64,000 nt of DNA, taken from Dichomitus squalens LYAD-421 SS1. Its lineage: Eukaryota; Basidiomycota; Agaricomycetes; Polyporales; Polyporaceae. How positions within the stretch are numbered: position 1 is the stretch's first letter; each line of letters begins with the position of its first letter. The stretch is from contig NW_006766897.1 of NCBI RefSeq assembly GCF_000275845.1, forward strand, positions 362,321 through 426,320. Direction: 5' to 3'. Positions 48,162-61,625 of the stretch are shown here, piece after piece. The translations under genes were made by a program, and so were the position numbers. The notes below the pieces were generated by a model that was not told where the DNA came from, made no database searches, and worked only from the letters and a program-made list of their open reading frames with translations.

Positions 48162-51100
48162 TCAGCTATCCTGGTCAACTTGTCCTCCATCATCCTCATC
48201 CGTCGACTGCTGCTGCTGCAGCGCCGTCTGTAGCTCGAACGCAGAGGGGTATCGACTGCTCCGTCTCCTCGACAGGATAGAAAGATCATCATCATCTGTA
48301 GAGCTATCCTCTGACCAAGCCTGCTCGAAGTCTACTGAGCCCCGCTTGGACGGCGCCGATGGCGTAGGTGCTGGCCGACGGAGCGAGTTGAACGCGGCCC
48401 GCAACGACGTCTTGCTTAGATGGCGCAAGATGCCGCCGTGGAGGTGGCTTGAGCTCTGCTTCTCGTGTTGTACGGGATAGCGATCCTCATCGGCAGAGTG
48501 AGGGGGCGGGTCGGGCGTTGCGCCCCCGTAATCACTTCCGAGAACGGATTCTCGATGGCTGCGGCTATATCTACGCCGAGGATGCAGTCGACTGGGGCCC
48601 GGTTCAGGAAGGTCGTGTTGTGAATGGCGCCTCTGCGGCGGAGACGGAGGCGACCTTCTCTCTCCGTCTCCGTTCAGCATAAACGCTTCGGCATCCGTGT
48701 CCATGGGCAAAGGCTCTTCTGTCGGCGCTGCACTTGATATCGGCGGAACGGGAATACTGGGAAGCTTTGTGCCCGTGTTCGGCTGGGGAACGGGCTCCTG
48801 CGGCATTGACTCTATCTTAGCGACCGCACGATCGTGGACACGGCTGTGTAGTGCTTTGCGGACGCTTTGCCTGCCAATAAATATCTGCTTCTCCAGCCTG
48901 TACCGATTTTCAATCATGTGAAGCTATGGTGCGCCGGTTACGTAACTTTGAGCAATCGTGCCTTGCAGTAAGCATAGAGTACCTCCATACCTTTGGCCAC
49001 GTCACGAGCTGTCCTATTCGCATCATCCTCTCTAGCTCCGGGGGATCAGGGTCGCTTAGGATGTGAATCCAATCCTAGAAGATATGGCGTGAAATTTGGG
49101 TGATCATGCGTACCTCAAAGACTTACCATGAACCTTGTCCGAGGCCAGATGCTGATAGCGACCATAATTCAGGCAACTGTCCGGCGCCAGAGGGAAGGGC
49201 TACTCACGTTACGGAACCTTCAAATCTCTGCAGGAACACACTGGACCAGTCTTGGCCTAACAACTGAGGAAGCAGATCCAGATCACGGATCAGCTATGCA
49301 CTTGATCAGTATGTTACTCTACGGGTATTGGCTTGGTCACAAACCTTGAAATTCTTCGTTAATTCCAACTTGAGCCATTGCTCCGCGGCGGACAGAAGAA
49401 AATTTCCCCTCCATCCTGTGTAGGTGTAGGTTCAGTAAGGGCTGTCTAATGCAACTCGAAGCGCCGTACCTTTCCCTTTGCTGTGTGCTACAGGTTTTCC
49501 CGCGGAGCCTTGAGGCGCAAAGAAGAACAGGTGTACGTGAGGGTTGACCTGTGAGACAATAGGGTGCGTAACTGAGGAACAACTGATCAACTTCTAGCAG
49601 GTCCGGTTCAACGGAGATTCCGTACCGTTGAAGTAGAGGTTCAGCGCTTGCACTGGAATGTCAACCCTATATCGGACCGGGTGAACCTAGCATCAACATG
49701 TGTCGAATACAAGACCATACCTCAAAGATCCGTCCTTGAACTTACTACCCCAATTCCAGGGAACGATGCTGCCGTCCTTGGTCTTCTGCATTAGAACGAC
49801 AGGATTCATGATGCCGGGTACCGCCGCAGACGCGAGTAGTGCGCTCCATATCACAGTGTCCGGTGCGGTGATGTAGTTGAGCAACTTCGTCGGCCTAGAA
49901 GATGAGCAGTTCAATCACCAGTACGAAGAAAGCATTCAGAAAACTGACGAATGACGTTCCGCTGGTACCACAGAAACGTTGAGGATGCGTCCGGTCCGCA
50001 TGTAAGCTTCTCGGAATGTCATCGAGCCTCGCGTGAAGAAGCATGCCTGCAGGTGATGTAGATAGATGTCAGGGGTCTGCTGAACAAATTCGGTGGGAAT
50101 GAGACTTGTCGGTACTCGCCTTCCTGGCCCAAGTTCCACTGTCGAACCTGGCCCCAGTTTGCCGGAACCTCTTGAACCACACGCTGAACGGCTCTTCGCA
50201 TGCGGTGATGCGGTTGGCAAGCTCAGGGACAAGGAGTTCCTTGAGTTCTGCGTCGGTGCGAGTGCATACGAGTGCCGCAACAAGGCCACCAGCAGAGGTC
50301 CCAGAGATGACACGAGGCAACAGATCTTGATCGAGGAATGCTTTCACTACGCCGAAGTGATCTGAAGTGGGAATGATAGACTCTCAAGTTCACTTCTGTG
50401 AAGGAGCAGGATGACATGCATACAATAACCAAAAGATGCGCCGCCGGAAAGACACAACGCCGACGTTCCCAGGTTTGTATTGGCGCTCTTGAAGAATCTC
50501 TTCTTCTCTTCGTTCGAGACGTCCGGCGTTTCCCGGATATATTCGAGTGCTTTCTCGACTTCATCGATGTAGGCTGCCAATAGGACGTTACGAGATCTGA
50601 TAACCATCATGTATAGGGAATGCCCACATTCAATCAGCACTTTGGTCCCATAGAAGGTCTGTACAATTTGTTAGCAATCACCCATTCAGACCGTTACGCC
50701 TGTCTGACCTCGCTATAGAGCCTGTAATAGTCCGTCAACAGACGTCTTCTAAGCGTGGTCTTTGTCGTAACTTACCTCGCAGACTCCACACCAGCAAAAT
50801 TATTCCGGATGCATGTCTCCAATACACCCAGCACTCCGCGAGCATCATTCTTCTCACGGAAGACCTTCAATGACCTGCGAACCTAAGTACCACGACTTGT
50901 CACAATTCTCTGAGCACAAAGGTGCAGTTGTATCATGCGCTCACCTTCCGGACAAGTTTCCAATCGTAGTACAAGTCCTCATCAACCATCTTCCATTCGT
51001 CGAAGTGCATGTATTGGTCCAACGCTAAAGCAGCATCTTTCCATTCCTGTTATAGCGCTGAGCAGGATCGCCGGCTGACCAGGCGAAAGTGGACCAACCT

Positions 51101-51801
51101 GGTAGGTCTGCGCGTTACGCAAGCGTTTCCTCAGTACGCCTCTTCGCCCGCGCCCTGCGATGGAATAACGAGGTGAATCGCAAGCATCGTTGATGCGAAA
51201 GTCAAGCACATACATGCCGAGAGCCACTCCTTGGCGTTCACTACTTGACGGATTGCGATATATGCGCCAAATTGAAACGCAATAAACAAGAAAATGAGGC
51301 CCTGTCGTGGTACAATGGGTAAGAGTGGTGCCAAGGAGAGGAAAGCGACTAACGTACCAAGAGAGGCCATCGTAATATGTGATAAAGCCACTCATTGCCC
51401 ATGTGTGGTGTCTTTGGTGGTCGCTTGCGCCTTCATGCGAGACCTAAACGAAGTGCGGGACTCGATTATTAAAATGTGACGTACCTTCGGACTTTCAGGT
51501 TGACTGGCGCGAAGTCTGACAGTGCGGACACCTTCCGGACGCGCTGACCATGAGGCAAGGATAGTTGCTGAGGGCTAATCACTGGACTGTTCGGTACTTC
51601 CGTAAAGTCGCTCAACATTGCAGTATCATCAACCTTCAGTGCCTCCTCGAATTGTTGCATGTGCCTGTGTAACGAGGACATCAACGCCACCTCGCAGACA
51701 CGATAGGCATCAACGCACCTCTCGTCCACGAAGTCCTCTTCAAGTAAGGGTATTCGCCCATTCAGGCGTGACCCCGGACGGCTCCGGATGTGTTGCGACA
51801 T
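48162..51801 (-). CDS. Patatin-type triacylglycerol lipase (TGL3/4/5 family)
   Basis: These lipid-droplet enzymes hydrolyse stored triacylglycerol. The ATG at 51801 (MSQHIRSRPGSRLNGRIPLL) is followed by the Tgl N-terminal region: RRKRPPKTPHMGNEWLYHIL, then the hydrophobic segment GLIFLFIAFQFGAYIAIRQV (the membrane or droplet anchor), then RNNFAGVESARL. The patatin domain has the oxyanion loop CLSGGASFGY, the nucleophile motif GTSAGGLVAALV (GxSxG) and an Asp in FKDGSLR that completes the Ser-Asp dyad. The C-terminal tail is disordered, Arg/Ser-rich and ends STDEDDGGQVDQDS at TGA 48162-48164. About thirteen short introns interrupt it. The long Ser-rich tail resembles the phosphorylated tails of Tgl4/Tgl5. 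The exact subfamily is not settled from sequence reading. Confidence 0.88.
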
Positions 51802-51959
51802 GGCGTTGGTGATATCACAAGAGTCAGATTCAGCTAATGTACAGAAGTGAGTGGCAGGACTGGGCCAGCAGCTTGGAGTGAGTATTGTTCGGGATAAACG
51901 TTGCGGGTCGGCACAAGTCCTGCTGCTTCCAACGCCTGATCCAATAGGCGCACAGTCTC

Positions 51960-51969
51960 GTGACGTCAC
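51960..51969. promoter_or_regulatory. CRE-type palindrome GTGACGTCAC upstream of the lipase gene
   Basis: GTGACGTCAC is a perfect 10-bp palindrome containing the full CRE (TGACGTCA) bound by ATF/CREB bZIP factors. It lies about 160 bp upstream of the lipase ATG on the minus strand and about 1.2 kb from the CipC gene. A role in cAMP- or stress-dependent lipolysis is plausible but is only inference. Confidence 0.4.
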
Positions 51970-53050
51970 GTTAACCCCGGACCTGGGGCCGGTTTCTCCG
52001 GGCACTGGCAGCGGCTCTGCGCAGTGCGCACGACTGCTGGCACAGTACAACCTCCTTATGTTGTCAGTAATACACGATCTGACGACTCGCCTCTCTCGAA
52101 ACCATATCTCGATGGTCCATACGGAGCTCAAAGGTCGATACTGCTTGCCAACCCATTGAGATGACTGTCAAGTATTACGGTATGTCCAGCCTGGCATTGT
52201 GTGTCCGCAGACGCGTCCTAATCCTCTTTCGTTGCGCCCTTGTTGCATTCTTGGATTGGGTCAGCGCGCGACGATTCCACTCAATGCGAACAGCTATGTA
52301 AGTAAGTGAGCGTGACAAGAATCTACTTATCATCGCATCTGTCCCACCGTCTGATGTCTATTGGTATAGATACCACCCAATCGAGGAGACCATATCAGGA
52401 CTCAATGATTCTGTGCTATCCTATCGGCATACTCCCCTTTTCGACCTCGATTCCGGAAGATGGTGCAATCCGATGTGAACTGTTGGCAACTGGTTGCATC
52501 ATGGGAATGACTGCGCCTGTCGAGACTCGTAGTATCGATGCACGGTGTAAGAACACCTCGGGGGCCATTGCGCCATGCTTGTCCATCATAGCTACGTAGC
52601 GGGAGGTTGTCATGACCATTTGTCCATTCCGCAAACCCCGTCAATGGCAGTACGTGGCAAATGTTCTACCGCCGCACACCGATCGATCGCGTATACTGCG
52701 GCTGTCGCCCTCGGTCAGAAAGCTGAGGTTCGTGTCTACTACGAGAGCCTCTTTCAGGCTGATCTGGGCCAAATTAAGGCGTCGGGCTTTGGCATCCTCC
52801 TGTTCTCGCTATCTTGCGTCTGCATGAAGCGATGAACCGGAGGGGACGAAAGCCCCGGCAAGCGATGCAGTCTACACCGCCCAAGAAGGATAGGGACGGT
52901 TGCGCCTGCGAAACGGTCTGCGGCCGCGTGTGCCTCGTATCGATATCCACAGCAGTTACCTTATGCGGGAGCTTCATGTGATGATCGAGGGGGACTCTCC
53001 CTGGAAATGCTCTGTCCAACATTCGACCCCCGTTGCGAAACTCATTATCC

Positions 53051-53075
53051 TATAAATGGTGGCGTGACATCACGC
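53051..53075 (+). promoter_or_regulatory. CipC core promoter: TATA box and GCGTGA/TCACGC inverted repeat
   Basis: TATAAA at 53051-53056 lies 128 bp before the ATG. At 53062-53075 follows GCGTGACATCACGC, an inverted repeat with perfect 6-bp arms and a 2-bp spacer. The arms resemble those of the element next to the PDI1 TATA box. A canonical TATA box fits a strongly inducible gene. Confidence 0.45.
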
Positions 53076-53183
53076 CCCCTCCCTCTTCTACTTAAGCAGC
53101 CTTCCTAGCAACTATCGATTCCCCAGTCTTGTACTCAACACACCTCCACATCTCCTGCATTCACCAGTACCACTCTCAACACA

Positions 53184-53698
53184 ATGGGTTTCTTCCACCA
53201 CGAGTCTGACGAGGCCCAGGCGTACGACCAGGTCAGCTGCTCAACTGTTTAAGCCCCCCTAAGTCGTCCATCTAATCTCCTCGTACGCTTTAGGTTGTCA
53301 ACGCTCCCCACAAGGCTGAGCTCTCCCACGAGCTCATTGCTGCCGCTGCTTCCTACGAGGTTCGTCGTAGATGATATGTACATGTGTTCATATGCAGCCG
53401 GGTATTCATTTTTCTCCTTTCAAGGCTGCCAAGGCCTACGAGAAGCACGTTGCGGCAAACGGCGCTCCCGATAGCCACGCCAAGGCGAAGGAGCTCCTCG
53501 CTGGCTTCGCTGGTGCTTTCGTCGACCGCATCGTCGAGACCAAGGGCGTACGTCGTGTAGTCTGGCTCGTTTGCGAGGGCTCTGAGGCTGACCCAATTTC
53601 TACTCTAGCTTGACTTCGTCGATCGTGAGCGCGCCAAGCACGAGTCCCAGCAGAAGGTCACGGAGGTCGTCACCGAGGAGACTTACAACAACTTCTAA
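53184..53698 (+). CDS. CipC-like antibiotic/stress response protein (DUF3759)
   Basis: The ATG at 53184 begins MGFFHHESDEAQAYDQ. The joined exons continue VVNAPHKAELSHELIAAAAS, YEAAKAYEKHVAANGAPDSH, AKAKELLAGFAGAFVDRIVE and LDFVDRERAKHESQQK, and end ETYNNF at TAA 53696-53698. The total is about 115 residues, typical of CipC (concanamycin-induced protein C) homologues. HELIAAAASYEAAKAYE and AGFAGAFVDR are the conserved core of the DUF3759 family. The protein is soluble and helical; its biochemical role is unknown. Family members respond to antibiotics, stress and, in mushrooms, fungal interaction or development. Three short introns are present. A canonical TATA box and an inverted repeat precede it. 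The intron-joined sequence matches the family closely. Confidence 0.9.
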
Positions 53699-54422
53699 GG
53701 GCAGAACGGGGCAAGCAGATGTATGTATGTAAAGTAGATGTCTAAACGTGAAACTCCATCCATCAGTTGCTGTCGGATATGATATGAGTCTACGATATCG
53801 ATAAGACGGACATGTGCAAGCATCTAAGCATCTTGGTTGCGGCCATGGGTCCGAGGTGCCTCAAGGGCATCTAACTGGGCCACGTATTTGCTGAAGTGAA
53901 TGTCGTTTCTGAAGGGGACTATGTCCTCAGGATCGCGCGCTCCGGACAACCTATAAGTAGAGGTGACCCCTCCACCCATAACGACAATCTGCCGCAGTTG
54001 CCGCCTTACGTTGGTGTCCGAGGACATCTCCGTGGAACCGGACAGTTATATGGTTTCATTGTCAGTTGTGTGTATCCTGATAGGATGCATTCTGTCGCTG
54101 CGAACACCGCTATGCTGAAGTGTTGGGGTCACCGCTGGTCACCTGCCGCGGCCCAGAAGGCGAGCAGCTGCTGAAGTGTACTTGCGCCCTACTTCAAGTT
54201 TTACACACGTTCATTGTATACCATTATGGTGACTTACTGTAGCTTTCGGCATTTGCCGGAATTTTCTAGGCCCTACTAATGAGGGCAGCCAGACTTATAT
54301 ATTGGTGTGGGCGACTCGGACAATGCGGGGGCAAAGTTGTCCGGATGCAGCGCAGATCAATGACTCCGTTCTGTGCCTCTATCTCTCCTCACTTGCCCCG
54401 CTAGGTTTGTGTTACTTCGGTC
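53699..54422. other. Intergenic, CipC downstream / mitochondrial kinase upstream
   Basis: About 720 bp. A 67-codon ATG-initiated frame on the minus strand (54027-53824) is present but has no recognisable motif, and I could not join it to other exons. TATATA at about 54295 lies roughly 130 bp before the kinase ATG and may be its TATA element. Confidence 0.4.
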
Positions 54423-56370
54423 ATGACATGGCGAATCTCTCCTCCGCACACAAGGCAGCTTGCCAGAACAGTGTGCTCACGGACGACGTCAGGGCGGGTA
54501 TACTCAGCGAGTGTACGGCCAGCCATTCTGTACTCGCACGAACTGCGTCTGTATCGTCCCGGCGGAGTTCGGGATGTCTCGACCGCCGTACACTTCTACC
54601 AAAATCGACACCTTGAGGCATTCGCTTCAAAACCAGCGACGAGATTGACGTTGCGGCAGTTGGTACGTACTCAAGTCTTCGCACAGGGAGGGCAGGTGTG
54701 GACGGGACATGCAGGTCTTCTTCGGAAAGTCTATGAACGAGGAACGGCTCATTAAGGTGCGCATACTTTGACCTGGTCCCGGGATAAGTTCTCATGGATC
54801 ATTGCACTTGGGTTCGACCATCCAGAGTGCAAATTATGTGCGTACAGAGCTACCCATCCGCATAGCGCACAGGCTACGGGACATGCAAGCGCTGCCTTAT
54901 GTCGTAGTGACACAGGAAGGCATCGCGAAAGTGTACGAGGTATGTATGTACCTCATCCAACTATGTCAGGGTGCCCGTTCAGTTGATGCATACAGCTCTA
55001 CTGGAACGCGTTCGACAAGTATGCATTCTGTTTCCGATCCGATGTGAGTCGCGTAACCTACGGAGCAGGTTCCGCCGCTATCCTCAAATCAACACTCTTC
55101 AAGAGAACAACGCATTCTGCGATTTTGTGGCGAATCTGCTGAAGGACCAGTAGGTCAACTTCGTGTCGATTCCAGGGAGGGGCGCTTTCCGAGCTGAACT
55201 CCTTCAGCAAATCCGTAATCCCGAACCTCTCGCTAGGCATGTCCTTGTCGTCGCCTTATCTCCTCCCGGACCGTCTGGACTCGTTCATGCGGAGGATGCT
55301 CGTCTCGCGAATATCTCGTCGCGTACTCGCGGAGCACCACATCGCCCTCACACGGCAGGTCAACTCTCATGAAGGGTCACATGTGAGAGACAATGTGGGC
55401 ATCATAACCACAGCATTGGACGTGAAGGAGTGCATCGTGAGGTGTGCTAGGTTCCTACAGCAGCGACCGTACCACTCGGGCGAGGACTCGCTGGACGCTC
55501 CCCTCAGTAACGCGCCATGGCCAGAGGTTGAGATTGAGGGGCATGTGAATACGAAGTTTGCATACATCCGGGAACATCTCGAGTGCGTCACCCGTGGAAT
55601 AATCGTGGTCATTATCTCTAACACTACGCAGGTACATCGTCTTCGAACTCTTGAAGAATGTATGTAGAATCTTTCCCTCGGTGAATATTTCACCAGACCT
55701 TTATGTTCATATCTTGCCAGGCATTCAGGGCTACCCGACTCAAGCATCCAACGGCCCAGGTCCTCCCCCCGGTACATGCCACTGTCGTTGCCAGCGACAA
55801 CAACGTTTGTCTACGTATCTCAGACCAAGGTACAGTCCTGTCAATCCCGTGTGCGAGTTTACGCCGCTCAAGCAAGTCGCGGTTTAGGCGGGGGTCTCCT
55901 CTCGCCTGAGGTCAAGTCACCATCCGACTTGTTCTCATTTTCGCATGTAAGGAATGCCACGCGCTTGGAAGATGCACGTCTTGGCGCGCTGCGGACAGTC
56001 AGCTCGAGCACCCGCGGTATGACAGCGACGGTGTCTGAACAGATTGGCACCCTACAGCCAGACGCACACGGTGAAATATCGCCAGATCCGGTTGACCCGT
56101 ATCCAAGAATTGGAATGGGGCTGCCGATGAGCAATATATACGCGACGTACTTTGGCGGGTCCTTGGATCTCGTCAGCATGGATGGCTATGGTGGGCGACC
56201 TTGCCGTATCTATGCACTCTAACCTGACTGAGATCCGCGATATAATGCATCAGGTACGGACGTCTTCGTTCGCTTACCAAAGTTGGTGGGTTATAGTATT
56301 CTTTTGTCATGTCAAGATGTCCTGCTTAATCTATCGTCAGGGCACCAATCTCGAGGGCATCGAGCTGTAG
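54423..56370 (+). CDS. Mitochondrial PDK/BCKDK-type dehydrogenase kinase
   Basis: These GHKL-fold Ser kinases phosphorylate and inactivate the E1 subunit of pyruvate or branched-chain ketoacid dehydrogenase in the mitochondrial matrix. The ATG at 54423 opens an Arg/Ser-rich presequence (RISPPHTRQLARTVCSR). The N-terminal helical domain follows: VHFYQNRHLEAFASKPATRL, SANYVRTELPIRIAHRLRDM and QALPYVVVTQEGIAKVYE. Further on are the His-box SRISRRVLAEHHIALTRQ, the N-box FELLKN (at about 55635-55660), and the G1 box RISDQGGGL created by splicing out about 55835-55888. The G2 region is IGMGLPMSNIYATYFGGSLD, and the end is GTNLEGIEL at TAG 56368-56370. All GHKL boxes are present, so the enzyme should be active. 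The sequence read does not separate PDK from BCKDK. Confidence 0.88.
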
Positions 56371-57077
56371 TCGCCCAGTCCACGCGGCGTCTGTCGGTGA
56401 CACAGGTCATTACCGCTGTCTTGTATTCATGGTCCGCTCTTGTATGCACTGCCGCATTATGTTTGCCAAGAGTCTTCTTCCACCGAAAACCTGCTCTGAC
56501 TAGCCACAATCGCTGCTCCATGTAGTACCTCATCTCCATCTCTTGCAGTCTCTCGCCCGGTCTCACCCATAAGCAATACATTGATGGTCACAAACAATAT
56601 GTTCGCAGATCAGATATTGAGACCCCTCACATTTACTACAACTGTCGATCAATTTGGCGCTACTAGTATAAAGTTTCGGTGGACAGTATGCATGTAGGCG
56701 TTGTCCGAACATCCTCCTGCTAGAGGCAACTTCGTCCGTCTCATACTCCATATTATCGTCGACCGCACCGCAGGACCTCGCCGCTGCCCCGAGTCATCGC
56801 CCTCGTGCCATGCCGAGATCGATGCATGCGCCGACTTGTCCGGGACCCGCTGTCATACTAGTACTAGGCAATGGCGCTTGAGGCTATGTATATGGGCAGA
56901 TGGAGAATGTGTGCCCTCCCCCCGCCTATTTCTCACCCCCAAGTATCCCCCGCTTCACTGAAGCCCCTAGCTAATCTCAATCCCACCACTGAGCACTAAG
57001 CACTAGGTGCTGACCCTTCTACGGTGCAATCCTGATCCGAATCCTTGTTTCTGCCCCGCGCTTACCGACCAGATAAC
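56371..57077. other. Intergenic, kinase downstream / proline-rich gene upstream
   Basis: About 700 bp with no supported exon on either strand. Short direct copies of AGCACTAAGCACTAGG near 56990-57010 precede the proline-rich gene. I see no other structure. Confidence 0.45.
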
Positions 57078-58712
57078 ATGAGTGATCTTGCCGCGTTCGA
57101 TCCTCCTCCTTCTCCACCACCGCCGTCCTACGAAATATCACAGCATGAATTCGATCAGAAGACATCGCACGTCCTCGAGCAGAGCGCGCGCGACCCACCC
57201 CCGCGACGCGTCGACGAGGAAGGCTTTGAGGTCTGGGACGAGGCGATCTTCGAGGCCGCCCTGAACGGCATGAGTACCCTTTCCGTTGGCGAAGCATCTC
57301 GGCCTTCGCATCGCAGAGCCAGCTCTAGTTCTGCAGCCCCCACTTCTACACCTGGATCTGGTCATGGGTTGGGCTATTCACTAGAGAAGGAAAGGATACG
57401 ATCGCCACCACAAGAACCCCCTGCTGGATCTGGGTATGGGTATGGTGCAAGTTTGGGTTCGGGATCTGGCTCGCGCCCGTATGCAGAGTCGGCTTCATCC
57501 TCCTCAGTGCCTTCCTCGACACGGCAGAATGTTCGGCCCCTTCGCGTGCAGAAGAGGATCCGACCTCAGAAGGAACGTCCTGCTTGGTACGCGGAGGCGG
57601 GCCTTGGGGGAGGCAGCCCGCCCCCATCCCCCCTCGAGCCTCAGACTCAAGCGGGAAGCTCGTTCTCGCGCCCGCCGCCGGTGCAGCTGCAGCGAGGACG
57701 TACCGTTATGACTAGTGCCGATCGCGAGGGCACGCCTCCACCGGAGTTCACTCCTGTCGGGCCTTCACTAGACGGTCCGCCCTACGAGGATGCGATCGTC
57801 ATGACCTACGAGGGGGAGCCACTTCCTCCTGCGCCGGGTGCGAATGGGACACCTGAACCTCCCGCGTTCTCGACCCCGACCCCGCCCTCACCTCTTACGC
57901 CAGCATCGACCCTACCCGCCGCAGAACCTGCCCATCCGATCCGGAGTCCGACGCCTGCGCACTCGCACCCACGACCCCACTCAGCCGCATGGCAGCGTCA
58001 TCCTGTCCACTCGCAGTCGATGCCTCAGAATCTGCCGGCCTCATCGGTGTCGCCTGTGCCGCGCCCGCATGTCGCCGCTCATCACCAATCCCTGCCTTTC
58101 CCTTCCTCGCAGCATGGCAACGTCCAGGCTCGGCCTCTATCCTTCTACCCACCAGGACAACCTAACGCCCCGCGCGTTCCATTCAACCCGCAGATGGCAT
58201 ACGCAAAGCCGATTGCTCCTCTGATCCCTGCTCAAGCGGCAGACACGGGACCGCAACTCGTCGACCCGTCCGCGTTCTACAGGTATGTCACTTCAACATG
58301 ACTTCGCGAACGAGCTGATCGCAGCTCTATTTCCCAGTCACGCTGTCTCGGCGCACTACTCTTTCAACGTGCCCGCACGGTTGACAAATCAGACACACGC
58401 CGGGCAATCTATGCAGTGAGTAGACACTTCATTCACCGCTTGGAACTTGTGCTCAATATCCGCCTTCGTAGATCCCGCTACTCTCAGCATTTCACCCAGG
58501 ACATAGCGCCTTCTCCGAATGGCTTCGGATCGAATCACATTGACAAGGGCGTCCCACCTCTTGTTTCCCCGCGACCAAACTACGGATACAGTCAAGCGGC
58601 GTTCAGTGATACCGCCAGCATTTACAGCCAGAATGGTGAAGCAACTAACTGGGCGCCCAATGGGCAGCAGGGCTGGCAGTCGACTGGAGGAGGATACCAA
58701 ACTTACCGATGA
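57078..58712 (+). CDS. Proline/serine-rich disordered protein, function unknown
   Basis: I do not recognise the family. The ATG at 57078 (MSDLAAFDPPPSPPPPSYEI) opens a proline-rich start. A short, more ordered stretch follows (DEEGFEVWDEAIFEAALNGM), then Gly/Ser-rich and Pro-rich low-complexity sequence, a basic patch (RPLRVQKRIRPQKERPAWYA), and long (S/T)P/PPP runs. Two introns near the 3' end (about 58283-58337 and 58416-58471) join to RYSQHFTQDIAPSPNGFGSN and a Gln/Asn/Tyr-rich end GWQSTGGGYQTYR. PPSY and PPxY-like motifs at the start (PPPPSYEI) could bind WW domains, as in arrestin-like or ubiquitin-adaptor proteins; that is inference. No membrane segment or signal peptide is seen. Coding status is supported by the 400-codon first exon with clear residue bias. 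Confidence 0.7.
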
Positions 58713-59060
58713 CGAAACTTCATTGCGACAACGACTCCCGCACGAAGCGTAACGGCACTTTAGGGACACTGCAATAGAGGTTGCTAATGTACCAGGTATA
58801 TGTACTATTGCTGATCGAATGAGTATCCTTGCATGTAGTTCTGTATTGTACATGATCTGCTTATCGTTGGTGTTGCAATGCACTCTTCCTATCGATCATT
58901 ATACCGACTGGAGCGCTGTCGCGGTGGGAATGGTCGTTGCCAACAGGCCTTCCGCATGTGGCGAAACCAAGAGGCGCGTCGCGATCAAGGGCACGTGACG
59001 GCCAATTAACGGAAGTGGTTTAAAGCTGGCTGGGACTAAATATCGGCTCAAGATCCTCCA
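58713..59060. other. Intergenic, upstream of NDR kinase gene
   Basis: About 350 bp between two same-strand genes. No supported gene. AT-rich sequence just after 58780 fits the 3' end of the previous gene, and the GC-rich remainder is the presumed kinase promoter (it contains GGCACGTGACGG near 58990). Confidence 0.45.
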
Positions 59061-61025
<1,965 letters not shown>

Positions 61026-61625
61026 CAACGCACATACTGTGGTGTTGCGCGGTTACGCTCCTCCGCTTCTTCACCGTCCTCACCTGTCGCTTGTCATCTC
61101 GCACGGAGTTTTTGTTCCTCTTTGTCGGAGCTGTAGTATAGTCCATACAATCACGACGCAGCAGTAGCGAGTCGCGTCTTTTCTGCACATGACATTCCAA
61201 ACGACACACATAATACTTTCATTGACGACTCGCCATGTTCACGACATTCGCTTTTATTCTGATTTCCGGCTAGCACTGCGAAGTTGCATCGAAACTGCGG
61301 GTCTAAGGTGGCATGTCCCGTATGCTGTGGTGTTCTACGTGCGTGCATGACGGATTTAGAATATGAATAGTGCGACGCTAGATAATGGATAGCACGATGT
61401 GATGATACAGTGTATATCGCAGGCAACAGAGAACAGGATAGGTCCTAACACGCAACTACCCCCGGTAATACAATAGAGCAGTCCTTGCGAGTTGCACAGT
61501 CAGCCAACCTAGGAATTGTACAGCTTCGGGCAATAAAATAGAAGTAGGCGACTTCGAGCACAAAAGGCTCAACGCTGAATGGGTACCATGAGGTGCGGCC
61601 TCATCTGGGAAGGCCGCGGGAGACG
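61026..61625. other. Convergent intergenic region
   Basis: About 600 bp between two converging stop codons. It is more AT-rich than the coding regions and has no supported exon or RNA gene. It should hold two 3' UTRs. Confidence 0.5.

Larger units (their letters stand above)
51802..53183. other. Long divergent intergenic region, lipase / CipC gene
   Basis: This is the longest gene-free stretch of the window (about 1.38 kb). Open frames here are short, lack domain signatures and do not link by convincing splices. It contains a CRE palindrome near the lipase and the CipC core promoter at the other end, both listed separately. Confidence 0.5.

Noticed and set aside
51851..52835. Several 70-100 codon frames in the lipase/CipC interval
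   Set aside because: Most begin with non-ATG codons or overlap each other on both strands, and none has a domain or joins to another by convincing splice sites.
53824..54027. 67-codon minus-strand frame with a real ATG (MSSDTNVRRQL...)
   Set aside because: No recognised motif, no supporting splice partner, and a length expected by chance. It could be a terminal exon but the evidence is too weak to call a gene.
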